A stretch of 64,000 bases of DNA, from NCBI GenBank assembly GCA_003344405.1, contig NOWV01000146.1, positions 62,001-126,000 on the forward strand, in the 5' to 3' direction. The DNA comes from Trichoplax sp. H2. Its lineage: Eukaryota > Placozoa > Uniplacotomia > Trichoplacea. A model generated the notes under the pieces. That model was given only the letters and a program-made list of their open reading frames with translations. It had not been told where the DNA came from and did no database searches. Below are positions 1-11,829 of the stretch, piece after piece. Position numbers and translations under genes: made by a program. Every line of letters starts with the position of its first letter. Position 1 is the stretch's first letter.

Positions 1-3000
1 GAGAGAATAAATAATATGTGTCATTGATAGCATAAAAATGAAGATTCTATCTTCTCAGAAAAAAATAATTAGTTTATTACTGTTATTAATTATCTGTATG
101 TTACAGTGTTATAACACTGCAGAGATTAGAGTAGAATTATCTATGATAAGGCAATTTTATTAACTTGCCCTTATTTAGTCACTTTCTAATTTAGATATAT
201 TGTCTTATAATATAATACAGGCTTTTGTATGATAGCGGTATACGACCGAAAACTATATATATATAACAATAACATATATACTGAAATTAATAGCTATATA
301 AGGGATTCGAGAATAATCTATCCGTAGGTTGAATCACTGTGATTATACCTAATTGTCACAAACAGCTCGCGATGGAGATACCTTGGATCACTAAAACTCC
401 TTAAAAGATAAAACTATAACAGCTAAATATGTCTACAACAACAGACTAGGAGTAGGCTAGGTTTAGGTTTAATAGAATTTATTTAATTTAGAAGTCTTGA
501 CATCCAAGGCTACTTCATCTACACACGCATACTACGCGCTAATTATCAAATGATCAGTTAATGAGGGCACCGGGCTTCATATACCCTCTCTCGGCTGCAC
601 AGCTTACTGTAGATAAATAATTCTAAAACTAATATAGATTTGCATGGCAGACTGTCTACGGAGTCTGTACTCCGTCATACTAACTTATGGTAGAATGTAA
701 ATGAGCTTGAAAGTATTCCGTGTACGAACATATTGCAATCTGATTATCTTGCATTAGTCACTAGATGTCTATGCTCATAAATACTGTCGCCTTCATCAGC
801 TAGCAGTAGATAAAATTAATCTCTGATTCATTTCAAGGCTTCAAAGTTAAATGTACTAACTAGCACGCATGAATTATTACAAGAAAAAGTATAAATATGG
901 TATACTGTGTCATAAAGCGAGTTCTTCAAAATTTGGTTTTCACTTCAAATTCAAGGCGCCTAAGTTTTGGTATTGCTTCCTAATAGAGAAAATGTGTTCC
1001 TTATAGCGTAGAAATTGTTCATGATGCATGATGCAGGGGCTCAACTTATTGATCGGAAGTTACTTTAACATGTTGCAAACCTATGTTATAACACTGCAAT
1101 ATAAGTGTAATGAATACTGTGCTTGGATAGCATGTTCATGACTTATGAAATAAATGGTAAAAATAAAATTTATTGCATTAATGGCTAGTAACGCAAATTA
1201 TAAAATATAGAGCAGTTAAAATTGTTTTCGTAAAGGTAAAGTGTATTTTAATGGATTAGTCGCAATATTGGAGTACAGAATGTAACAGGACTTCTCACAC
1301 AGGATTTTTCGCCAATATCTGCGTTAATAAAGTACAGTAACAAATAAATATAATATATCAATAAGTATAAACTATTCAAACCTATGAAATTGGCCTAGTT
1401 ATACAAAACACCAATACCTAGCTAATTAATATGGCAAACAGACTTGGCTATAGACTGTATTCTGAAATATCACATAATGATATTCCTGTGAGATTGTAAG
1501 AAGTCTGCTTCTTATTTCTTTAAAACCGCCAATAATAATCGCAAAAGATTCGGATAGTAAAACAGAGTGTATGACACGTTTTTGTAAACAAAGTTTTCAA
1601 TACGAGTACTGCAGATTAAATAAATAATGAAAGATGAAGATATCGATATTGGAAGATGGTGGTTCATATTTGAGAAAATAATTGTAATAAACTAATGATC
1701 ACAAGAATAATGAGGAGCAGGGAAGGATCGACAGCACCATCCTTAAATACATATAGGAAACTAACTCTTACTAATCAAGATTTTCACTTAGTGAAGAAAA
1801 TAATACTTCTAGCTTGTATGTATATGGTATCTCCAGATACTTATGCTAAGAAGTTTCGTACAGTAGATAACTCAAAGAGAAGAAAACAGCCATACCTCGA
1901 ATAGGGCTGCTGATAAATGTACACCTGTACAGTATACATCATTTCATTAAACCAGCCATCATCTAGAATGACTTCATTAATAAGCACAGCCACTATTTTC
2001 TTGCCACATAGTGCTATAATACATATTTTCAAGTTCACTATTACCACATATTACTACATATTGTTATTAAATGTGGTTTATGGTAGTTCACAAAAATGGA
2101 CAATGTCTGTTTGTTCAACACCTTACCTAACCACTCTTGTACACATACGAGTATATCTATATATCTTGCTAAATGCAGTCTCATACCTAATCTTTAACAT
2201 TAACGTTAACACTGGAAAGTAATTTCTTCATTTACTTTTCTATTTACTTGTATTAAGTATTGATATGGGGAAATATTTTAGTAACGAAGCAAGGAAAACA
2301 AAACATGAAATATAATATCATGCTTCTAGATTAAAAATGATACCTTACTGATATATGCAGTACGTACAAATAGACTTATCCCAGGAGCTACTAAAGAAGA
2401 AACATTGTACCACTGCTTATACAGTACAGATATTTCGAAAGTGCTAAGATAAGTGTAGTACATACAGTATGACATAGAATAGCGACGTTAGGATCATAGG
2501 GAAGAATCACAATGGTTAGGACTTCCAAGTGTTAGGAAGGCTTACTGTAGATTCTGCAAACACTCTACGGTATCATCCACCGTCGAGGGTATAAAAGCCG
2601 AGAGTTTTTAAAGGAAGGAAAGTTGGGATTATATCACTATTAATTAATTAACGAACAAATGCTTTACAAGCATCAGCTTCAATAATTGCCTTATCAAGAT
2701 TTCAATATTTAGATACTATTAGTTTTCGAGTAAATTCGATTTACGAGTATGGACATCTAAAATTTATAGCACAAATTTGAAGGAGGATATAAGTTAATAT
2801 TTTAAAAAACTATTGTAAAAATTAAACCACTACTAAGGAACTAATTAACCTGCGCTTTTCATTGTAAGACAAAGCAAACAACAATATTTAAACAAATACA
2901 TGGTTACTGCTTTATAAAATAATAATATTAATGGTTTTTTTTTCCGATAACTCAGCAATTAACTAGCTTAGAGAGATCACTATAGCTAAACGAAAATTAG

Positions 3001-4300
3001 AATCACTCAAAATTAAAGCAGTAAACTTAGGGCCTATTGGTTTATTAGCTAATTAGCTATTCCAACGTCTAGTTCCTAGAAAAAAGCTCAGCCATATCTA
3101 TAGGTTGTTAACTAACTATTGTGACTGTTGTAGAGTATTAATTAATTAATGTACATTATAAAATTGCTCTGTTTTTAAGGCTTTCTTCTTATTGACAAAT
3201 TAGCCATATAGTGATTCAGACCTCAATTGTTAAGTCTAATTCAAGTTATCCGCAATACTTGGTGAATTCAGAAATTAAAATTAAAATCTCTAAACTAGTC
3301 CTAAACCGACTCTTTAACCCTTTTTTAAATTAGTTACGACTTATTAAATTGTGTTGTACTAGCGATAAAAGGAGGGAAATTAATTAAAACCCATTAAACA
3401 TCCTGAACAGTATCAGGTAGGTAACTTAAAAGGAGATAAACCATTGCATGGATATAACTGGTAATAATCTTTAGTTGCTAGTTCCAACATACACTCGAAT
3501 TGAAATTGCTAAACATTAGTGTTTTCATGACAATCCATAAATTGAAAAGGTAAGAAGTACCAGCACCGCTGATATCATAATTAAATGCATTTTACCGTAT
3601 TTGCTTCTCAGTTGAAGACCGTGCTTACTTATTTTCTTTGCAATTCTGTAACTAAATTAAAAATCTAAAATTATCTGTTGATAAAGTTCATCTTTAGCTA
3701 TTGGCAACTACTTCTGCGCCTCTGTCATTATCTCGAAGTCTTGCATCTATAAATAGATGTGCAATAAGATTTTCATTTTAACGGCATCATTCATATTCAG
3801 TTTTTATCGAATTAAGCAGTTGAGGTAAAAGTAAAGTAAGGCATTTAGGAGTTACTCCTTATGTCATGATACAATTATTGGAAAGATGAAAGCCTTGGAC
3901 GTTACCCGGAAACTGTATACCACTTCATAATGATTATATTGGCTTGATGTTAAGTTAATTAGATGAATAATTAGATATGTGACGTGAATGCAATCCTATT
4001 TCTATAATCGATTATAATTATACGGATATGAGTGTCTTTCACCCCGAGGTTGCAACACCAAAATTAGCAAGATTTTTTCCTTTAAAGTAGTCTTACCTAT
4101 CTAAACCACTATCTCCAGGCACTCTTTCTTTAATCTACCCAAACCTAGGATCGAGTCTTAGACGATAATGACGTTAAGAATGAAAACCTTATTGTAAAAA
4201 CTGTTTTACTCAATGTCCGGCTGAACTTACAGTATAACCTACAATTTACAACCAACCGTGATCGACTAACTTTATCAACTGCGAGGCGTTCTACGTACAA
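1..4300. other. Intergenic stretch, no gene recognised
   Basis: AT-rich DNA with only short, unrelated open frames (longest about 100 codons). I see no run of exons with splice borders and no protein family I recognise on either strand. No tRNA B-box or other RNA gene was noticed. Distal regulatory sequence or an unrecognised fast-evolving gene cannot be excluded. Confidence 0.5.
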
Positions 4301-4311
4301 TATAGCCGCAT

Positions 4312-4681
4312 CAATTTGCCTGGTGCAAAGCACTAATAAATTAATAGCCAAGTCTACATATTTGGTATAGTAAGAATCACAATGTACTTTTCTATGACAT
4401 TGGATATTTGTTGATGAATAGCTAGGTGTATACCGCACCAATTTGCCTGGTGCAAGGCAATACTAAATTAATAGCCAAGTCTACTTAGTATAGTAAGAAT
4501 CACAATATACTTTTCTATGACATTGGATATTTGTTGATGAATAGCTAGGTATATACCGCACCAATTTGCCTGGTACAAAGCAATAATAAATAAATTAATA
4601 GCCAAGTCTACTTACTTAGTATAGTAAGAATCACAATGTACTTTTCTATGACATTGGATATTTGTTGATGAATAGCTAGTG
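4312..4681. repeat. Tandem repeat, three copies of about 122-127 bp
   Basis: Three head-to-tail copies start near 4312, 4439 and 4561. Each begins with CAATTTGCCTGGTGCAA or a close variant and ends with a stretch containing TTGTTGATGAATAGCTAG. Copies differ by a few substitutions and small indels, such as an extra TAAA in the third. No coding frame is shared by all copies. Confidence 0.9.
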
Positions 4682-4904
4682 TTAACATACGATTTATCAC
4701 TTATCCAAACTCTAATATGGATGAGACAATAATTCATTCATTCATGTCGTAGTGTCTGCAATACAAGCGTAAGCGAGCTATTACGCTGGAAAGCAATGCG
4801 CTTATACTGCAATACATCATGGTCTACACGATGGAGTCGAGAAGCCTTATGGCCAGATTTATGTTTGGCTATAGTTCTCTTTCAGTGGCTAAGTTAGAAT
4901 TGAA

Positions 4905-5350
4905 TCAAGCTTATCCTACTCTAAATCCCGACTTCAAGTGCAATTGAAAGCAACCCAGTTCCATGGCTGATCGAGCTTATCCTACTCTAAATCCCAACTT
5001 CAAGTGCACTTTAAAGCAACCCAATTCTATGGCTGATCGAGCTTATCCTACTCTAAATCTCGACTTCAAGTGCAATTGAAAGCAACCCAATTCTATGGCT
5101 GATCGAGCTTATCCTACTCTAAATCCCGACTTCAAGTGCGCTTTAAAGCAACCCAGTTCTATGGCTGATCGAGCTTATCCTACTCTAAATCCCGACTTCA
5201 AGTGCAATTGAAAGCAACCCAGTTCTATGGCTGATCGAGCTTATCCTACTCTAAATCCCAACTTCAAGTGCGCTTTAAAGCAACCCAGTTCCATGGCCGA
5301 TCGAGCTTATCCTACTCTAAATCCCAACTTCAAGCGCAATTGAAAGCAAT
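4905..5350. repeat. Tandem 66-bp minisatellite, seven copies
   Basis: The unit begins with TCGAGCTTATCCTACTCTAA. It recurs every 66 bp from about 4905 (first copy starts TCAAGC), 4971, 5037, 5103, 5169, 5235 and 5301. Some copies alternate between AATTGAAAGCAA and CTTTAAAGCAA. The period is a multiple of three, so the last copies can be read as 22-residue repeats in frame with the downstream transporter. Minisatellite DNA close upstream of that gene is the simpler reading. Confidence 0.92.
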
Positions 5351-5416
5351 CCAATTCGATAGCTGTTCGTCGCTCGTTGAACACGTGATTCGTACCTCAA
5401 TGGCCGATGCTCTGCT

Positions 5417-5527
5417 ACAGTGTACAGTACGGTACAATTCATACTGTATGAATAGACTGTACCTTACAGTGTACAGTACGCTTGTACAGTACAGCACAAG
5501 ATGTACTGTACAAATAGATTGTACTGT
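5417..5527. repeat. GTACAGTAC/TACTGTAC palindromic cluster upstream of transporter gene
   Basis: Dense short palindromes built from GTAC, ACAGTAC and TACTGT, ending about 50 bp before the chosen transporter ATG. The same motif family recurs near 18.7, 19.6, 50.9 and 51.75 kb. Such sequence can fold into hairpins on either strand. Confidence 0.75.
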
Positions 5528-5579
5528 CTTGGTTGAAGCGAGTGTACGTCACTTGTCGTCAAGCAAAATCGGATCCAGA

Positions 5580-8500
5580 ATGGCGTCGTCGCTGGATGAC
5601 TTCCAGGACGATTTGGATTTTCAATCCAACCATGACGATTATGGACACTCTTCTAAATTATCCAGAGCCTTGCTTTATCTACAAATCTGTAAGCTAACGT
5701 AAACCACTTCTTGTTAGGCTAATTCATTCTACCTCAAATTGTATAGCAAAGTACAGTAGTGCCATCGACAGCTGTTACTCGACTTTGAATACCTGATGCT
5801 AATGGCCCAAGTCCATCATGACTGTGTGCAATATTCTCTTCATGAATGATATTAATGAATATTCAAAAATCACTTGTTTTACGTCTATCGGTAATATTGC
5901 TTGCATACGTAGTGATATTCGTTATTAAAAAGGATTAAATGAATCCAAGTTGTTTTCATCTAAAATCGACATATACAGTACTGTATACCGCTACTCCCAC
6001 TAGGATGATTCGCAATAATAATGATAATAATAAACGAGTAATACGTATTACTTTGCTACCATATTGATCGCTTGCAGACTACCAACTAATTCAATTTCAG
6101 TCACGCTGATCATTCTGATAATTTTATTCCGTTGATACACGGATAAATAGAAAGATAGGGGAATAGTGGTTGTCAATGTTGGATCGATCAAGGTCATTCT
6201 TGCTTTATTTTGCATACCCGTACGATCTTTTGTGATGGATGTCTTACTTCTGTTTTAGATTTTGTTACTATTGCTACAATCCTTGGAACTGGAATTTTAG
6301 GTATGGATAATTATCAATCAGTATATGAAATGTTATTAGGCAACTCCATATCGTCTCTATTATACAGTATATTAGAATACTGTTTTGCTAAGAGTGAAAA
6401 TTTCACTGAAATAATTTTACCCAATATGCTAACGCAAATAGTTCAATTCATATGTCTGCTTATAATCATCATTGAATTAGAATGGTATATATAGAATCAA
6501 CCCATACGTACGAGTAGAATAGATTATCGTAGGAAATATGAAAATCGCGATTCAATGTTTAACTACAGTCATCCAGGAATTGTCGTAACATCAAATCCAT
6601 TATATTGTTGATGTTGTTTCTACGATGATATGATAGACTGTAATGCACACATGGATAATAATGAATTATTAGACGAGAGTTGTCATCAAAACTGAATCGT
6701 TTACTCCTAATATAAAACTCCATCTCTAAACTGGATTCTAATGTATCATGGTAGGTTTACCGGTAACATTGTCGCGTTCTGGGATGGGTCCATTTACTGT
6801 TGTTTTTATATTTGGTTTCTTTATGCAAGTATGTATGAGAATCAATCAATCAATAATTCACATTGTTTCATGTTCAATAATCCTTCCTGTGTTATGCAGT
6901 GTTTTCATGCCGTAGCGCGAACGTCAATGAGTAATATCGACAATTGAACTTTCATTCCAGGTCTTATTAATTTACTTTTTTACAATCCTGTTGCAAAAAG
7001 CATTTGCAATTAAAAATTTATATGGCGGCATCAATGATAAGGTAAGCTTGATTGTTATCGTAATGTGTAACTTAGTATTGGTTTTTAATCCTAGAAGAAA
7101 AAAATTCTCCATGACTCAATATCGCCATGTTCATTCTGTTATTGTAAATATCACTTTATGCCATCATCAAAATGTTCTTTACGAGCTCATCTGTTGCAAT
7201 CTTATCTGTAGCTTGTTTCCACAACGAATAGCTGACAAGATAGGATAGGATTAATTGTGATTAAGTATAATGGAGTGTTATCAATGGTCACGATCAATAG
7301 TGCCAACCTGAATGCATAATTGTACTACATTTCATTCCAAGGATCCTGATGTTTTACTGTCGTACTTCTATAATGTTTTTAATAGTCACGGTAGGAACTG
7401 ATGACTTGAGATTTTACAAGCAATCCCGAAATAGTGATCATAATAGAATCACTACGTTTCTTGATTCGTAACACTCTTCTAACCTTACCGTCTTCAGTAT
7501 GCGTAGTATCGACGTCCTAATCAGCTTCGTTTAAAATTCCTAGATAAGACAAGTTTAATGGCATCGGTCGGACATCCTAATGACCTATATTTAAATTTTC
7601 TTATTATAATTAATTATGGATGAGATTCTTTATTAACTTCTTTACATTCATTCAGTACAATGTTGCCCCTGACTTGGAAATACTGTATTAATGATGTTGT
7701 CTCGAAGAAATGAGTTAACTTCGTATTCGGAAATGCATCTGTTCTATTCGCTATTGAACAGCATCATTGCAGAAAATAGAATAAAATCAATGTCAACTTG
7801 CCTGCATGTATAAAATTAGTGTAAAATGTTGGAAATCATGAGCTAGTTGTAGTCAACGTTATAAATTTGGCTAATGCTTGACCGTCTTACGTATGAAGTA
7901 AAAGTACGGTGGTTATCAGTACCATTTAAAAAACATTATGAAATGTGGATAATGTCGTACAGTAGTGACATGTTTTATGTGCCTAAATTTTTTTTCGCTT
8001 CAATATTTAATAAATTGAGATAAGCTTAAATAATCATAACAGCTATACTAGTAAAAACTGTAAGTGTTAGCATTGAATAATGTTTGTGTAAGTACTCATT
8101 ATTGTACTTTTATACGCATTTTAGCAATGAATCGAATGCTACAGTATTATTACTTATTTTGAAATGTTTACTGACTCAGTTACGTATATATGAGTATATA
8201 CTTTTCATTTGACAAATCAGAACTGAGTGATGAAATGCATATATTTAGGATCTTGATAATGAAAGTTTGCCGCTACATCCAGTTCCGATCGCGTCGCAAG
8301 ATAATGAGGAAGAAAACGGTTAGGAAGATTTCATAGTTATCTTGAGTAATTACAAGGTAATAGAAACTGGTGATAAGTAAGTAACAGTTATTTCTTTGTT
8401 TATTAATGATGTTTACAGAAGATTTTGTTACTGGTAAAGTTATACAACCTCTGGATTTGAGTGAAAGAACTTACCCTGATTTACACATGATGGGCGAACT

Positions 8501-10972
8501 ATTTTTACCTTGTTTTGCGCGACAGTTGTTTGACCTATGTACAGTCTTGCTTTTGTAAGTAATTATTAACTCAGAATGCTGTAGCCGATATCTCACTTAT
8601 TAAATTCTGCCATTAAAATAATAAGTCGCTTGTTTCAAATCGAGTAGACTAATAATATGCCGTACAGTATTATGCACGTATAAAGTATACTTGTATATCT
8701 TTCTATTTATAACGTTTATGCATACGATATTTAATTATATGTTTTCTGGTAAATCTTCCTATAAAGTGTATCATTGCTCATTAGCTATGCATTGGCTGGT
8801 AGTGAAGCATATGCAGAAATTATTGGCGTTAGGTAAGTTTTGCTATCCTCAAATTAAGTGGCGAAAGTGATTAAGTTTTAGTTATAGCAAATCGACACTA
8901 AAAATGTAATATGATTTCTTTTGGTTATAGGCATGTCTTTGTTATTCCTTTTTTTTGTTGGATTTGCACTTTATTAATTATTTTCGCCCAAAAAATCATT
9001 CAACCCATGGTTTCTATTCTTACGTTAGCTAAAGGTGGCCTACTTATTGGAACGGTAAGTGTCTGAAGTAGAACTCGGACATATGCATCCCTATGTATCA
9101 GTTTCTTTGGACGTCTACGCTTACTCTGATTGATGGATATTTTACAAGTTATATTGAACATGATCTTTGTTATTCTATGATTTCTTTAAAAGGTCTTTGT
9201 TACATTCTACGTTGGTACACAAGTTAATCAAGATAGCCATACTAAATGGAAATACATAGGGTCTCCATTTCTGATGGGTACAGTTGCCGTAGGTAAGAAA
9301 TGCTGTATTACTGATCAAGCTGTATTTGGGAAAAACGATTAAAAATAGTCAATGTTTTTCAGGTGGTATAATAAATGTCATGCCAATGATGTTTAGTAAA
9401 ATAGAACATAATAGGAGTCAGGTATTGCATGTTATGTAAATGAACATTTTTACTCCTCAACGGTTAGGACGGTTACATATTTATTTACCTTTACCATCAT
9501 AATCAGGTCAAAGGATTTTTAAATTCTATCCTGCTTGGCTTATTAACATGTGTAATACTAAATATTGCTTGGTAAGAATTTATTTGTGTAACTGTATTTT
9601 ACTAAGATCACAGGTTATGAGCAATTCAATAATTTAGCGTTGCTAACGTTTTCAGGTGTTATTCCATTTTATCAATTGTGCCACAGAGATGCACTGACAT
9701 ACAGGGTGGCGATTTAATATTCAATGACACTAATGGTATTATCCATTGTAATGTCTCATTAGCGTGGTATGTTTCTTCTTCGATTATAACGATATGAGAT
9801 CAGTAACATTTTATTTGTAAGTTTTTCATCTAAAACATAATCTATCATTAATAAGGTCCAAGCGTAATGGTGAAATCTCAACTATCCCTTTGACAAGAGT
9901 ATGGAGATATTAATTTATACAAAAAAATTACGGGAATTCATTTATAATAATTCTATTGCTGCAGAATTTGTTTTCGTAACTGTAGTTAAATGAGACGTAA
10001 TAGCATGCTAAATTTTGTTCTAACAAAATCTATTACTCTAACTGTACTGTACTCTTTTAGATCATAAGAAGTGATTATATATCATACGATTGGGTTGCTT
10101 GGCTGGTCGAATTCTTTATTATGATTAGTATTACTGTTTCATTTTTAACAATAGGATCGGCTTATAGACATATGCGTAAGTTATATAACTGATTACCGCG
10201 GATTATCCATCTTCTCACGATATTATTAGCGCAAACTAAATGTGTATAATTATTTTGTTGTCTAGTTGAAGGAGTACTCAATTCGTTCACGGTCTCAACA
10301 AAGAGTTCGTTTTCTTTTAGAATTAATCAAGGTTACGGTCAACTTGTCAACCGTAAATGGTTAGTTAAGCACGGTTACTTACGTTCTAGACATATTTTAG
10401 TTTATATTCAATGGCTTGACTCTGTATAGTAAACAGTATGTCATTAAGCATCAAATCGACAATCGATGCTATTTCTAGAAGTATCTAATTTGATCGTTTG
10501 CTTATTACGATAGCACCATCGAATTGTCTGTATACTTCTTAGCTTTTGGTATCATCTTCGCCATTGCTATGATGGACCCTAGGGTGAGAATACTTGCTAT
10601 TCAGCTAAAATTCACTTAAAAGTTGGGATTTCTTTAATCATGTTTTTAAATAGGGATTCGTAACGATTCTCGACAAAGCAGCCTCGTTACTAATGAATTT
10701 GCAAGCTGGCCTTTTCATTACATTCATGATTCATAGAGCTCAGACTGGAGGTTACAAGTAAGTTGATATAGTATTTTATCATTATTCGGACAATACTTTC
10801 TCAACAAGGTTTTAATTTAATTTATTCTTTCTTCTTGTACTGATTCAGAAATTTACCCATTCCTGTCAAAATGAATGGCTATTTGTATTATTGTAGTTAC
10901 ATTATGACATTTTATTTTATATTTGCCGTCGTTTATGACGTCGTCATAACAGCAGTTCATGCTCTGAAATGA
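5580..10972 (+). CDS. Multipass transporter, amino-acid-transporter-like (18 exons, about 522 aa)
   Basis: Predicted polytopic membrane protein, probably a solute carrier of the amino-acid/auxin permease type. The substrate cannot be told. After a short acidic N-terminus (MASSLDDFQDD) comes a first membrane segment with ILGTGILGLPVTLSRSG, like the small-residue helix 1 of these carriers. About ten further hydrophobic segments follow, and the protein ends in VVYDVVITAVHALK. Exons: 5580-5688, 6259-6300, 6755-6828, 6961-7041, 8249-8318, 8419-8554, 8785-8832, 8931-9054, 9193-9292, 9363-9421, 9507-9571, 9656-9766, 9856-9898, 10061-10175, 10266-10359, 10514-10583, 10654-10757, 10849-10972. All phases close (1569 nt). 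An in-frame ATG at 5268 lies in repeat DNA, so I preferred 5580. A second acidic exon (8249-8318) probably forms a cytoplasmic loop. The gene structure is firm; the family name is tentative. Confidence 0.8.
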
Positions 10973-11829
10973 ACTGTATGCAGATTTACTTTTAATTGTA
11001 TAAATCAAGTACCGTACTAATTTTTGTAATTAAAATCATAGAAAATTCACGAATGATATTATAATTTTCCACTTAGAGAACACTGCATGCCTACTTTACC
11101 TTCGTGAATTTTAACTATCTATTATTTTGAATCATAAAAGAACTTCTACTACACGTAATAGAGCACATAGTCTTATATATAATATTTATAAATGCACTAA
11201 AAATTAATTACTTCATACGAGTAAGCAAGAACTGTTAGTTTTCTGCTAGAAATTTAAATACGAAAAGATTAATATATTTAATTGCGCAGAAAAAGTTGCA
11301 TTAATTATCAATCTGCTATCAATTTATACGGGTATTAGACATAGATTCTGATCGTGAAGGATTAATATATTGTATCTGAAGTACATATCTTATACAGTAC
11401 ATTAATTACCATAATGCAGATAAATTAGTTACGTCTCTATGTGAGCTATGCCTGTATGCAAATTATTTTGATTTTGATCCATTATTTTCTCGACAGCGCT
11501 TTGAATTAAAGACATCTGATATTTTATTTTGCCACACGATGCGTTCATGTTAAATAAGCACAGCTTGGTTTATTTGCCGTTTCTTTCATTACTATGTAAA
11601 TACATACAGTATATATATAGATATGGAGCTATATTTATATTTATATATAAATAATTCACTTTAATACGGACATATAGCTTCTTTATTTCTCGCCAACTCA
11701 ACTTAAAAATTAAAAAATCTCAATAAAAAAGTTGGCATCACATTGAAAAATTATTTGCGTGAATAATTAATAGATACTGATATGTAAATACACACATCCA
11801 TGAATGTTGTCTTCCTCCATATTTTCCAA
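10973..11829. other. Convergent spacer, no gene seen
   Basis: AT-rich DNA between the 3' ends of the transporter (+) and MIPEP (-). It must hold both 3' UTRs and polyadenylation sites. Apart from TATATA-rich tracts near 11,610-11,660 I see no repeat or open frame worth naming. Confidence 0.6.

Noticed and set aside
1695-2222. Short overlapping frames on both strands near 1.7-2.2 kb
   Set aside because: Less than about 100 codons, not conserved in any family I know, and they contradict each other.
4905-5350. Possible CRISPR array
   Set aside because: Direct 66-bp units without spacers in an intron-rich animal genome; it is a minisatellite.
5268-5579. Upstream in-frame ATG as start of the transporter
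   Set aside because: The added 104 residues are encoded by minisatellite and GTAC repeat; the ATG at 5580 gives a normal acidic N-terminus.
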